From Peristeroidobacter soli (lineage in GTDB: Bacteria; Pseudomonadota; Gammaproteobacteria; Steroidobacterales; Steroidobacteraceae), in assembly GCF_004138485.1 (NCBI RefSeq), contig NZ_RYEV01000007.1, positions 124,001 through 188,000 of the forward strand: a stretch of 64,000 nt of DNA, given 5' to 3'. This document shows, piece by piece, positions 16,532 through 26,078 of the stretch. Positions within the stretch are counted from its first letter, which is position 1; the number at the start of each line of letters is the position of its first letter. A program made the translations under genes and the position numbers. The notes beneath the pieces are model-generated. The model worked only from the letters and a program-made list of their open reading frames with translations. It did not search any database and was not told the origin of the DNA.

Positions 16532-17377
16532 ATGTGCCTGCTCGTCCTTGCCTGGAAACACCACCCTCGTTACCGCCTGATCCTCGCCGGCAACCGCGAC
16601 GAGTTTCATGACCGTCCGGCCGCGCCGCTGAATTGGTGGCAGGACGATCCGCGCATTCTCGGCGGGCGGGACCTCAAAGCCGGCGGCACCTGGCTCGGCG
16701 TGGCCCGCTCGGGGCGGTTTGGCGTCGTCACGAACTACCGCGATCTGCAGGCGCCCGTTGAGAGCGCGCCGTCGCGTGGACAACTGGTTCCGCGCTTCCT
16801 CACCGGCGCCACCTCGCCGAAGGAATTTCTGGACGACCTGCGCGGCGCGGCGCCTCGCTACTCCGGCTTCAACCTGCTTGTGGGCGGCACCCGCGCGCTG
16901 TACTACTTCTCCAACCGCGGCCCGAACCCCACGGCACTGGCGCCGGGCGTGTACGGGTTGAGCAATCATCTGCTCGACACGCCGTGGCCCAAGCTGGCGC
17001 GCACCCGCGAGCGCTTCAACGCCCTGCTGTCACAGCAGGAAATCGCGCCGGAAGATCTGTTCACCATGCTCGGCGATCGCGACCAGGCCACCGGCGCCGA
17101 CCTGCCGTCCACGGGTTTGCCCGAGGATTGGGAGCGAGTGGTGTCAGCACCGTTCATCGTCAACGAGCGCTACGGCACCCGCTGTTCCAGCGTGCTGCTG
17201 GTCGAGCGCACGGGTCGCACGATTCTCCAGGAACGTCGCTTCGATGCCGCCGGCATCCAGAGCGGCAACTCCCGCTTCGAATTCACCAGCGCCGAAGTGC
17301 CCGAGGTGTGGTTCGAAGCCGAGGACCCCGACGAGACCGTGACGACCGACACTTCGTTCGATTCTTCGCCGGAATAA
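16532..17377 (+). CDS. NRDE / TANGO2 family protein
   Basis: 281 aa. Begins MCLLVLAWKHHPRYRLILAG with NRDEFHDRPAAP, the N-terminal Cys plus Asn-Arg-Asp-Glu motif that names the family, and TNYRD further on. TANGO2 relatives are implicated in heme or lipid handling, but the bacterial role is not settled. The Cys2 position suggests possible Ntn-hydrolase-like chemistry (inference). The 190 nt before it hold nothing recognised. Confidence 0.9.
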   Translation: MCLLVLAWKHHPRYRLILAGNRDEFHDRPAAPLNWWQDDPRILGGRDLKAGGTWLGVARSGRFGVVTNYRDLQAPVESAPSRGQLVPRFLTGATSPKEFLDDLRGAAPRYSGFNLLVGGTRALYYFSNRGPNPTALAPGVYGLSNHLLDTPWPKLARTRERFNALLSQQEIAPEDLFTMLGDRDQATGADLPSTGLPEDWERVVSAPFIVNERYGTRCSSVLLVERTGRTILQERRFDAAGIQSGNSRFEFTSAEVPEVWFEAEDPDETVTTDTSFDSSPE

Positions 17378-17396
17378 CTCTACGAGCGGCGCTCTC

Positions 17397-19142
17397 GTGA
17401 CAACGAGGCTGCGGGCGATGGCGACGGGAGTGCTGGCGACGGCACTGCTGTTGCCATTGCAGGCCGACGCCAGGATCGACATCGCCATTCCCGAAGTCAG
17501 CGACGCGATCCAGACCAATGTTCGCGCCTTCCTCAGCCTCACCCGTTACGCCGAGCGCGACGATGTGACCGAGGAGGTCATGAGCCGCCTGCAACGGCGC
17601 ATCGTCGCCGAAACCCGCCAAGCACTCGAGCCGCTGGGCTACTACGAGCCGAATGTCAGCTACGAGGTGAAACACGACGGCGGCACCTGGAAGGTGACGA
17701 TTCACATCGAGCCGGGCCGGCCGGTGCGCCTCTCCGAAGTCACCGTCGACGCCACCGGTCCGGGCGCGAACGATCGCGCCATTCGCGAGCTGATCGAAGC
17801 CGAAGAGCTCAAGCCCGGTCTGCGCTTGAATCACGGCACTTACGAGCGGGTCAAAGGCAACCTGGTGCGAGTGGCCAAGAACGAAGGCTATCTCGATGCG
17901 AAGCTCACCCGGCACGACTTGCTGATCGATCGTGCCGAGCGCCGCGCCACCGTGGATCTCGAAGCCGACACGGGCGAGCGCTACCTGTTCGGCGACATCG
18001 ATATCGCGCAGGACGTGATCACCGATGAAGCGATGCGGCGTCTGTTACGCATGCATCCCGGCGATCCTTACACGCTCGATACGCTGCTCAGGACTCAGTA
18101 CGTGCTCGACGACACGCAGTATTTCTCGGTCGTCGATATCGAAAGCGGCGATCCCGACCCCGAGACGCGCACCGTGCCGATCAAAGTGACGGCCGAGCCC
18201 GGCAGGAGACATCGCTATGCCGCCAGTATCGGTTATGGCACCGACACCAAGGTGCGCGGCAAATTCACGTGGGACAACCGACGCGTCAACGACGACGGCC
18301 ACAAGTTCAAGCTCGAGCTGCTGGGCTCGTCCATCGTCACCGACCTCACCGGCCGTTACATCATCCCCGTGATGGATATCGCGCTGGAAAAGCTGGAGTT
18401 CACCGGCACGTTGCGTGACGAAGAGCTCGGCGACACGCGTTCCAGACGAGCCGAAGTGGGCGCCGGTCTCACGCAGGTGCTGGGCCGCTGGCAACGCGTG
18501 TTGAAAGTGTCGCTGGCCGAAGAAGAAACCATCGAAGCCAACGACGACTCCAGCACGAATTTTTATATCGTGCCCAGTGTCACGTTCTCGACGCTGCCGA
18601 GCTACATCACTGGCGGACGCCGACGCCCGTACTTCTTCTCAGCCGAGTTGCGCGGCTCGCCCGAAACATTGGGTTCGGATGCTTCGTTCCTGCAGCTGCG
18701 CCTGAAGGGCGAACGCATCTTCAACTTGAGCGAGCTGTGGCATCTGCATTTGCGTAGCGAGCTGGGCATGACCCGCATCGCTGCCGCGGCCGATCTGCCA
18801 GCATCGCAACGTTTCTTCGCCGGCGGTGAAGGCAGCGTGCGCGGCTTCGCGCTCAACGAGCTGTCACCCAAGGACAGTCAGGGCCGCACCGAGGGCGGAC
18901 GCAATCTCGCCACCGGTACAGTCGAGTTCGTGCGCGACCTGCCGCGCAACTTTGGTGTCGCGACCTTCTTCGACATCGGCAACGCGTTCAATGAATTCAG
19001 CGATCCGATGCTGGAGCGTTCGGCGGGGCTTGGCGTCCGTTACAACATCGCCGTCGCCAGCTTCGGCGTCGACGTGGCGCAGGCGTTGTCCGAGTCGGGG
19101 CGCACGCCGCGCGTTCATCTTTATATCGCGACTCAGTTTTGA
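17397..19142 (+). CDS. tamA: TamA, outer-membrane translocation and assembly module
   Basis: 581 aa; GTG start at 17397, with an ATG 7 codons later as alternative. Signal peptide, then POTRA domains (about residues 30-260) and a C-terminal BamA/TamA (Omp85) barrel with FAGGEGSVRGFALNELSP, the conserved VRGF loop-6 motif, ending in an aromatic C terminus (HLYIATQF). Length equals E. coli TamA (577). It works with TamB, encoded directly downstream with a TGATG overlap, in envelope protein or lipid transport. Confidence 0.95.
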   Translation: MTTRLRAMATGVLATALLLPLQADARIDIAIPEVSDAIQTNVRAFLSLTRYAERDDVTEEVMSRLQRRIVAETRQALEPLGYYEPNVSYEVKHDGGTWKVTIHIEPGRPVRLSEVTVDATGPGANDRAIRELIEAEELKPGLRLNHGTYERVKGNLVRVAKNEGYLDAKLTRHDLLIDRAERRATVDLEADTGERYLFGDIDIAQDVITDEAMRRLLRMHPGDPYTLDTLLRTQYVLDDTQYFSVVDIESGDPDPETRTVPIKVTAEPGRRHRYAASIGYGTDTKVRGKFTWDNRRVNDDGHKFKLELLGSSIVTDLTGRYIIPVMDIALEKLEFTGTLRDEELGDTRSRRAEVGAGLTQVLGRWQRVLKVSLAEEETIEANDDSSTNFYIVPSVTFSTLPSYITGGRRRPYFFSAELRGSPETLGSDASFLQLRLKGERIFNLSELWHLHLRSELGMTRIAAAADLPASQRFFAGGEGSVRGFALNELSPKDSQGRTEGGRNLATGTVEFVRDLPRNFGVATFFDIGNAFNEFSDPMLERSAGLGVRYNIAVASFGVDVAQALSESGRTPRVHLYIATQF

Positions 19143-22100
19143 TGCGTACGCGCCTCATCCTGATCCTGGTCGCAATCCTCCTGCTGGTGCCGGTGGTCGC
19201 TGTCGGGGTGCTGGTGTATTCGGAAGCGGGCCTGCAGATGGTGGCCGCTCAGCTGTGGCGGCTGGAGCGCTATCACGTAAAGATCGAAGGCGTGTCCGGC
19301 ACGCTGGCCGGTCCGCTGCGTGTGGCTCATTTCGAGCTGAATCACCCCCGCGTGCACGTCGTGGTCAACGACATCGTCATCGACCCTCAGTTGCGCGGTT
19401 TGTTGATTCAAACATTGCAGGCCGGATCGGTGACCGCGCGCGAGTCGCTGGTCGAGCTGCATCAAGTAGAGATGCCTCACAGCACGACGCAGCCACGCTT
19501 CCTGCCGTCGTTCCTTCGCGTTGACGCCCGCAATGTCGAGCTCACGAATGTGCGTTACGTGCACATGAACGGCACGGCCATCGATGCGCGGACCGTTCGC
19601 GGACGCGTGACGATCACCTCCTCTCGCCTGCGAGCGAGACATTTTTCGGTCGATTCCGATCTGTTCGATGCCACGGGCAACGTGTTGTTGCGAGCCGCGG
19701 CCACGGCCGATCTGCCCATGGGATTGGAAGGCGACACCAGCGGCCAGCTGCATCTGCCGGATGGAATCGATCTGGATTTGAAAGGCAAGGTCGCTGGCAC
19801 CATCGATGAGCTCAAGATCGACGGCGAGCTGCTCAAACCGAGTGCGGCCAGTGTCGCTGCCGTCATGACGCGGCCGGAAGACAGTTGGCAGATCGCAGGC
19901 AAAGTGACATCGGAACAGTTCCTGCTCGACCCGTGGCTACCCGATCCACCGCTGACGCTGCGGAACATCGCGCTGGACGTGCTCTACAACCCCGAAGGCA
20001 TCCATGCCAAAGGGCTCGTGCTCGTGCCCGAGATCGATGAGAAGCAATTGCTGGTCGATGCGCAAGGTCACTATGCCGATCACACGTTGTTCCTCAGCCA
20101 GGCCGACGTGCAACTCCAGGACTCGCCGGCGGCGATGCAGGCCAACGGCAAGCTGATCTTCGACGGCTCATCGCCAACCATCGATCTGACCGCCGATTGG
20201 CAACACCTGCAGTGGCCACTGCGCGGCAAGCCCATCGTCACCAGCGCGAATGGCGACGGCACGCTGCGCGGCCCCATGCCGTATGACTTCGCAGTGACCG
20301 CCAGCCTCGCCGGACCCAACTTTCCTTCCGGCGCGGGCTCGGCCACCGGCGTGATCTCCAAGGAGCAGGTGACTGTCGCCAGTTATTCCGTCAACGCCTT
20401 GGGCGGATCGCTGACAGGTAACGGACAGCTGCAATTCGCCGAGCCTCGCGCGTGGCGCCTCTCGACCCGCACGAACAACGTGAACCCGGCGGGGCTGTTC
20501 AAGGATTTCCCCGGCAGCGTGAACCTGGTGGCGAATGCGTCGGGCGAAGGTTTCGACAAGAAGGCTTCTTTCACCGCCGACGTGAGCGAGTTGAAGGGCA
20601 CATTGCGCGGCGAACCTTTGCAAGGTCGCGGCTTCGTACAGAGAGATCGTCGCGGCTGGACGGTGCGCAATGCGAGCCTCGGGCTCGCCGACGCGCATCT
20701 CGCGCTGAATGGTGTCTGGAAAGAAACGATTGAAGCCACCTGGTCGCTGGAGGCTCCGTCGCTGAATCGGCTGCTGCCCGATGCAAAAGGCCGGATCGTT
20801 TCCAACGGCAGAGCCAGCGGACCGCTCGAGTCCCTGCACATCACCGGCGACCTGACCGCCAACGACGTCCACTACCAGCAATGGCAAGCCGGACAGCTCA
20901 CCATCAATGGCGACATCGATGCGAGCGGTCAATCGCCGTCGCGCCTGGTCGCATCCGCGAATCGGATCGGCGCGGGCCAGCCCATCATCGAGAACCTGCA
21001 GGTGAGCGGCGACGGCACGGCGCTCGATCACAAGATCAGCATGAATGTCACAGGCGCCGCCGCCACACCGCGCGATACGCCTCCCAGCGCCGAGATGCAG
21101 ATCACCGGCACATACGACCAACGAGTGTGGAATGCGACAGTCACCACCACGAAGCTCGTGACCGGCAAAGCCGACGACAAGATCTCCATCGCCGAGCCGG
21201 CGAAGATCATGGCGTCGAGCGATCGGGCCCAGCTCGACAACTTCTGTCTGATCGCCGGCGACGGCCGCATCTGCGCGAGCGGCAAGTGGCAGAAGGCCGG
21301 CTCGTGGGAAGGCACGGTGTCCGGCTATGAGATTCCGTTGGCCCTGCTGTTACCGCCGGCGGGCGAAGAAGCCGAGTACGGCGGACGCATCGAAGGTCGC
21401 GTGCACGCTTTCGGCGCGCCGAATCAGCCGTGGCAAGGCGAAGCGGGCATGCGCATCATCGATGCCGCCATCATCTATCGTCCGCAAGGCGCGCCGCCGG
21501 AAACGTTGAATCTGGGCACCGGCGGTCTCGCGGCCACGGCCAAACCCGACCGCATCGATTTCTCGTTCGGCGTGCAGGCCTTCACGGATACCTATCTGTT
21601 CGCCAACGCGCACCTGGAGCGCAACGGAAGTAACGATTTGATGCGCCTGCCACTCACCGGCGACATGCGAGCCCGCGCGGCGGACGCAAACATTCTGCCG
21701 CTGCTGTTCAACGAGGTGGACAACGCAGCGGGTCTCTTAACCGCGAACGCCACGATCGGCGGCACACTCGCCGCGCCTGAGATCAACGGACGCGTCGAGC
21801 TCGCGAATGGCGAGCTCGATTCGTATCGCGTGAACTTCGCGCTACGCAATCTGAATCTGGTCGCCGATCTGGCGAGCAACGGTCTGGGTTTCCGTGGCAC
21901 CGGCAACGCCGGCGAAGGCGAGATGCAAGCAGACGGTCGATTTGCCTGGAACGAAGGCAAGGCGCAGGGCGAGTTGCACTTACGCGGCAACAATCTGCTG
22001 GTTGCCGATCTGCCCGAGTATCGCGTGATCGCTTCGCCGGACCTGCGCTTCTCGATCGATGGCAATCAGGTCGATGTCGCCGGCGACGTGTTGATTCCGA

Positions 22101-22915
22101 GCGCCCGCGTGCAACCGAACCAGATCTCCGGCGCCGTGCGGGCCTCCGACGATGCCCGTTACATTCACGAGACCGAGGCGGAGCGCGCCGGTCGCATGGT
22201 CGTTCACAGCGAAATCAAAGTGAACATCGGCGACGACGTGCGCGTCGACGCGTTCGGCTTGCAGGGCCGTCTCGCCGGCGGCGTTGGCACGACGGTGCGC
22301 ACCGGCGAAACTCCCATCGGCCGCGGTGAATTGAGCGTCGTCGACGGGCGCTACGAGGCGTACGGTCAGAAACTGGAGATCAGCAAAGGTGAGTTGCTGT
22401 TCGAGGCGTCACCGCTCGACGATCCGGGATTGGATATCGAAGCCCGTCGCAAGATCGAAACCGTCACGGTGGGCCTGAACGTCCGCGGCACACTGCAACA
22501 GCCGCGTCTGTCGTTCTTCTCCGATCCGACCATGCCGCAAACTCAGATCGTGACCTATCTGCTGACCGGCAAAGCGCCCGACTCCGTGTCCGGCACCGAC
22601 ACCGCGACCATGACATCGGCGCGCGATACGCTGACCATGCAAGGCGGCGGCCTGCTGGCCTCGCAGATCGGCCGTCGACTCGGCCTGGAAGAAGTCGGCG
22701 TGGAAAGCTCTCTCGGCGCCGACGGCAATGCCAACACCGCGCTGGTGCTAGGCAAATTCCTGTCGCCGCGACTGTTCATCAGCTACGGCATCTCGCTGAC
22801 GGAATCGATCAACACGCTGAAGCTGCGTTACACGATCAGCGACAAGTGGGTGTTCAAGACCGAGGCCGGCGAAAATCAGAGCGCCGACCTGGAGTACACC
22901 ATCGAGGCTCAGTAG
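19142..22915 (+). CDS. tamB: TamB, translocation and assembly module subunit
   Basis: 1257 aa; E. coli TamB is 1259. ATG at 19142 shares its A with the tamA stop; a TTG one codon earlier is less likely. One N-terminal signal anchor (LILILVAILLLVPVVAVGVL) is followed by a very long repetitive beta-taco region (AsmA-like), and the C-terminal TamB/DUF490 domain contains PQTQIVTYLLTGKAPDS and FISYGISLTESINTLKLRYT. It spans the periplasm from inner membrane to TamA and is implicated in phospholipid transport to the outer membrane. Confidence 0.95.
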   Translation: MRTRLILILVAILLLVPVVAVGVLVYSEAGLQMVAAQLWRLERYHVKIEGVSGTLAGPLRVAHFELNHPRVHVVVNDIVIDPQLRGLLIQTLQAGSVTARESLVELHQVEMPHSTTQPRFLPSFLRVDARNVELTNVRYVHMNGTAIDARTVRGRVTITSSRLRARHFSVDSDLFDATGNVLLRAAATADLPMGLEGDTSGQLHLPDGIDLDLKGKVAGTIDELKIDGELLKPSAASVAAVMTRPEDSWQIAGKVTSEQFLLDPWLPDPPLTLRNIALDVLYNPEGIHAKGLVLVPEIDEKQLLVDAQGHYADHTLFLSQADVQLQDSPAAMQANGKLIFDGSSPTIDLTADWQHLQWPLRGKPIVTSANGDGTLRGPMPYDFAVTASLAGPNFPSGAGSATGVISKEQVTVASYSVNALGGSLTGNGQLQFAEPRAWRLSTRTNNVNPAGLFKDFPGSVNLVANASGEGFDKKASFTADVSELKGTLRGEPLQGRGFVQRDRRGWTVRNASLGLADAHLALNGVWKETIEATWSLEAPSLNRLLPDAKGRIVSNGRASGPLESLHITGDLTANDVHYQQWQAGQLTINGDIDASGQSPSRLVASANRIGAGQPIIENLQVSGDGTALDHKISMNVTGAAATPRDTPPSAEMQITGTYDQRVWNATVTTTKLVTGKADDKISIAEPAKIMASSDRAQLDNFCLIAGDGRICASGKWQKAGSWEGTVSGYEIPLALLLPPAGEEAEYGGRIEGRVHAFGAPNQPWQGEAGMRIIDAAIIYRPQGAPPETLNLGTGGLAATAKPDRIDFSFGVQAFTDTYLFANAHLERNGSNDLMRLPLTGDMRARAADANILPLLFNEVDNAAGLLTANATIGGTLAAPEINGRVELANGELDSYRVNFALRNLNLVADLASNGLGFRGTGNAGEGEMQADGRFAWNEGKAQGELHLRGNNLLVADLPEYRVIASPDLRFSIDGNQVDVAGDVLIPSARVQPNQISGAVRASDDARYIHETEAERAGRMVVHSEIKVNIGDDVRVDAFGLQGRLAGGVGTTVRTGETPIGRGELSVVDGRYEAYGQKLEISKGELLFEASPLDDPGLDIEARRKIETVTVGLNVRGTLQQPRLSFFSDPTMPQTQIVTYLLTGKAPDSVSGTDTATMTSARDTLTMQGGGLLASQIGRRLGLEEVGVESSLGADGNANTALVLGKFLSPRLFISYGISLTESINTLKLRYTISDKWVFKTEAGENQSADLEYTIEAQ

Positions 22916-23781
22916 AGCAGCGCCCGCAACGTCGCCACCAGCGACAGCGGCTGATCCAGCAGCACGTGATGATGGGCCTCCGGAATCGCGATCGGTCCAC
23001 GGCATCCCGGAATGTGAGCGACGATCTCGGCCGCATGCTCATGCGTCACGATGAGGCTGTGATCGCCATAGACGAACGACACCGGCACCTCGATCCGCTG
23101 CAGCATGCCCGACACGTTGTGATGGATGCCCAGCCGCGGCCGCGTGTCGTCGAACTTCCAGGTATAGCCATCGTCGACGCGTTTGATCGAATGCTCGGCG
23201 ACGTAATTGATGATGTACGGCGCGGCGACGTTGTCCGACGGGATCAGACGAAAGCGCGCCCGGGCCGCTTCATACGTCGGATAGATTTTCTTCGGCCGCA
23301 GTTCCTGGGCGCGAATTCGCGGCTCGCCGTCATGCAGCTGCAGATGTGAATCGACGATGACGGCACGACCCACCTCATCCGGATGATCGGCGCACGCGTG
23401 TAGCACTCGTCCACCGCCGAAGCTGTGGCCGACAACCACCGGCCGATCAAAGCCAGCCGCATCGATCACGGCCAGCAAATCTCGCGTGTAGTTCTCGTCC
23501 GTGTATTCGTCGCGGTTACCGCTGTCGCCCATGCCTGAGAAATCGAAAGCGACGACACGGAAGCGCTCGACGAAGAACGGCGCTATGAAACTCCACCAGC
23601 GGGCGTGAGCTCGAAAGCCATGAGCGAACACGAGGCCAGGCTTGCGCGTCTCGTGCTCGTTCCAGATCAAATAATGAATCGCCGTCCCGCCGGCATTCAC
23701 ATAGCGGGACTCGCACGGCACGGCGAGCGCACGCGTGAACCACTCGGGCGGCAGGAAATCCAGGACAGGGGTGTCACTCAT
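22909..23781 (-). CDS. alpha/beta hydrolase
   Basis: 290 aa. Oxyanion region VFAHGFRAHARWWSF, DFSGMGDSG, nucleophile elbow VGHSFGGG (Ser) and late His in IPEAHHHVLLDQP; the acid is probably the Asp in VYGDHSLI. Substrate unknown; best described as an esterase/lipase-like hydrolase of the MhpC/RsbQ type. 7-nt tail overlap with tamB. The Nudix gene lies just upstream on the same strand (3 nt), so the two form an operon. Confidence 0.85.
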   Translation of the reverse strand: MSDTPVLDFLPPEWFTRALAVPCESRYVNAGGTAIHYLIWNEHETRKPGLVFAHGFRAHARWWSFIAPFFVERFRVVAFDFSGMGDSGNRDEYTDENYTRDLLAVIDAAGFDRPVVVGHSFGGGRVLHACADHPDEVGRAVIVDSHLQLHDGEPRIRAQELRPKKIYPTYEAARARFRLIPSDNVAAPYIINYVAEHSIKRVDDGYTWKFDDTRPRLGIHHNVSGMLQRIEVPVSFVYGDHSLIVTHEHAAEIVAHIPGCRGPIAIPEAHHHVLLDQPLSLVATLRALLY

Positions 23782-23784
23782 CGT

Positions 23785-24396
23785 TCAATCGAACTCGGTG
23801 GGCAGCGAACGATCCAGATGGTGCTTGTACGCATTCTGGATCTGCGCCACCGTGGAGCGGCCGGTCGACAGCTCCGGCAATTCGCCGACCGGAAAAAACT
23901 TCACGTCCGTGGTCTCGTAACTGGTCCGAAAATCGCCGCCGGTGATGTCGCAGATAAAGAACAACTTCCAGACGTGATACAGAAACTTCGGATGGTTGTG
24001 CTTGTTACGATCGTGGATCGCGGCCAGCTTGACGGCGCGTGCCGTGAAACCCGACTCCTGCTCGATCTCTTTTTCCACGGCGTGCGAAGGCGTGTCGTTC
24101 ACGTCGGCCCAGCCACCGGGTAGGGTCCACTTGCCGTCGACGCGTTCTTTCACCATCAACACTTGATCGCCGCGAAACACGGCGCCGCGCACGTCGACCT
24201 TGGGCGTCGAGTAACCGTCTTCAACCATCCAGGTGGCGCGCAACTGGTCGGGCGTGAGCCCCGATTCGAGCGCCAGCAGCTGGCTTGCGATCTGTCCCAT
24301 CTCGCGATAACGCTCGCGATCGTATTCTTCCTGTGAGAACGCCAGACCGGTTTGTGACAGCGCCAGCAGACGACGCGAGAGATCGAGCACGGACAT
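23785..24396 (-). CDS. Nudix hydrolase with N-terminal helical domain
   Basis: 203 aa. The N-terminal about 60 residues (SQTGLAFSQEEYDRERYREM) match the helical domain found in a family of nucleoside-diphosphate hydrolases. The Nudix box is GGWADVNDTPSHAVEKEIEQ then ESGF: relative to the consensus, the first Glu is Asp and the Arg is Lys, changes that occur in this subfamily. Likely substrate is an ADP-ribose-like compound (inference). Followed 3 nt later by the alpha/beta hydrolase. Confidence 0.85.
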   Translation of the reverse strand: MSVLDLSRRLLALSQTGLAFSQEEYDRERYREMGQIASQLLALESGLTPDQLRATWMVEDGYSTPKVDVRGAVFRGDQVLMVKERVDGKWTLPGGWADVNDTPSHAVEKEIEQESGFTARAVKLAAIHDRNKHNHPKFLYHVWKLFFICDITGGDFRTSYETTDVKFFPVGELPELSTGRSTVAQIQNAYKHHLDRSLPTEFD

Positions 24397-24496
24397 GGTT
24401 GATGCTGATTCAAATTCAGTGATGGACTGGAAGCTTCTCGCGCCAGCGCCGCTCGTGCAACTTCAGAAAGACCGACAGGGGACTGCGTCCTGCACT

Positions 24497-25453
24497 ATGA
24501 TTGCCGCCCAGCAGACTTTCGTCCCGTCCGTGAACGATTCCTCCGCGCAGCCCATAGCTGCATCAGCCGTCCAACGCATCGACGGACGCGGCCTTTCCGC
24601 CGCTGTCTCGGCCTTCCTGATCTGGGGGTTGATGCCGCTGTATATGAAGTTGTTGCAGACCCTCCCGGTTCTGCAAATCACTGCGCATCGCATGTTGTGG
24701 GGCTGCCTGGTGGGTTTCGGTTGGCTGGCGGCGCGCGGCGACACCGATCAAACCTGGCGCGCTCTGGGCAATCCGCAAGTTCGTTTGCGCCTGTGCGCGT
24801 CGGCCACCTTCATCGCCATCAATTGGTCGATTTTCATGTGGGGCATCGCCACTGCCCACGTGGTGGAAATCAGCCTCGGCTATTTCATCGGTCCGCTGCT
24901 CAACGTGGCGCTCGGCGTGATTTGTTTTCGGGAACGGCTGAATCGTTTGCAATGGCTGTCGGTGGCGATCGCCGCCGCCAGCGTGCTGTATCTGACCTGG
25001 GCGGCGGGCAAGCCGCCATATGTGTCGATCGCGTTGGCGTTGAGCTTCGGGCTCTATGGCCTGGTGCGGAAGACCGCCAACGTCGAAGCGCTGCCCGGCT
25101 TCACGGGCGAGACGCTGCTGCTGTTGCCGTTCGCGGCCGGCTATGTGCTCTGGTGTGAATTCTCGGGCACCGGCGCGATGAGCAACGGCTCGCTCGCCAC
25201 CAACCTGTTCCTTTTATTGGGGGGTCCGCTGACCGCCGTGCCGCTGGTGTTGTTCGCCATGGGCGCCCGGCGCATTCCGCTGTTCACTGTCGGACTTTTG
25301 CAATACATCGCGCCCAGTCTGCAGCTGGCGTGCGCGGTGCTGGTGTTCGGCGAGCCGTTCAGCGGCCCCCGCGTCCTGGGCTTCATGATGATCTGGACCG
25401 CGCTGGCGGTGTTCGCCCTGGACGGTTTGTTGACCTCACGCCGTCGGGCTTGA
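24497..25453 (+). CDS. rarD: RarD, EamA-family permease
   Basis: 318 aa from ATG 24497 (MIAAQQTFVPSVNDSS); the frame extends upstream to 24395 without a good start. Ten hydrophobic segments; landmarks AFLIWGLMPLYMKLL, HRMLWG, NWSIFMWGIATAHVVEISLG, YFIGPLLNVALGVICFRERL and LLQYIAPSLQL are characteristic of RarD. A drug/metabolite transporter of the inner membrane with uncertain substrate. About 100 nt separate it from the divergent Nudix gene. Confidence 0.92.
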   Translation: MIAAQQTFVPSVNDSSAQPIAASAVQRIDGRGLSAAVSAFLIWGLMPLYMKLLQTLPVLQITAHRMLWGCLVGFGWLAARGDTDQTWRALGNPQVRLRLCASATFIAINWSIFMWGIATAHVVEISLGYFIGPLLNVALGVICFRERLNRLQWLSVAIAAASVLYLTWAAGKPPYVSIALALSFGLYGLVRKTANVEALPGFTGETLLLLPFAAGYVLWCEFSGTGAMSNGSLATNLFLLLGGPLTAVPLVLFAMGARRIPLFTVGLLQYIAPSLQLACAVLVFGEPFSGPRVLGFMMIWTALAVFALDGLLTSRRRA

Positions 25454-25484
25454 AACTCCCGTTAAAGCCGTCATTGACAGCGTC

Positions 25485-25521
25485 TGCATAATTATGCACC
25501 ATGCGCGCCTTTTTATGCATA
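25485..25521 (+). promoter_or_regulatory. double ARG box (ArgR operator) upstream of argR
   Basis: TGCATAATTATGCA at 25485-25498 is a perfect 14-bp palindrome matching the ARG-box core. A second half-site ATGCA at 25515-25519 lies exactly 21 bp after the corresponding ATGCA of the first box, the spacing of paired ARG boxes; its left half is poor. Placed 40-75 nt before the argR start, suggesting autoregulation and arginine control. Confidence 0.8.
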
Positions 25522-25557
25522 GGCGCGTTTGCGCCCTTTTGAGGTTTCCGCCGGGAC

Positions 25558-26013
25558 ATGGCTGCAGAGATTCATCAATCCGTCGCGCGCCGGGCCGCGA
25601 TTCTCCGGATCATCGGAGAGTCGACCGTGCGCAATCAGGACGAATTGGTGAAAGTCCTGCGCAAGGAAGGCTTTGAAGCCACCCAGTCGAGCGTCAGCCG
25701 CGACTTGCGCGAGCTCCGCGTGGCCAAGGCCGGCGATCGCTACATCCTGCCCGCTCAGGATGCCGACACCGCCAGCAACCCGTTCGCGGCCGTCGCCAGG
25801 TTCGTGCTCGAGATCAAAACCGCGGGCACATCGCTGACGGTCCTGAAGACGACCACCGGCACGGCCCAAAGCGTCGCCGTCGCCATCGACAGCTCGGAGT
25901 GGACCGAAGTGGTCGGGACCATCTCCGGCGATGACACCATCTTTATCGCCACGGACGAGCCGAAGGATCAGAAGAAGCTGCGCGAACGCCTGCGCGGCAT
26001 CTTTGGCATCTGA
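25558..26013 (+). CDS. argR: arginine repressor ArgR
   Basis: 151 aa, ATG 25558. N-terminal winged helix (RIIGESTVRNQDELVKVLRK and the SSVSRDLRELRVAK recognition region) and C-terminal hexamerisation/arginine-binding domain with TTTGTAQSVAVAIDS and GTISGDDTIFIAT, including the Gly-Asp-Asp that contacts arginine. Binds ARG boxes when arginine is present. It heads the arginine gene cluster and has ARG boxes in its own leader. Confidence 0.95.
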   Translation: MAAEIHQSVARRAAILRIIGESTVRNQDELVKVLRKEGFEATQSSVSRDLRELRVAKAGDRYILPAQDADTASNPFAAVARFVLEIKTAGTSLTVLKTTTGTAQSVAVAIDSSEWTEVVGTISGDDTIFIATDEPKDQKKLRERLRGIFGI

Positions 26014-26078
26014 GCGGCATCACGACCGCGGCTTCTCCAAACACCCGATCGGCTATTGGTATTGATACGGAAACGAGC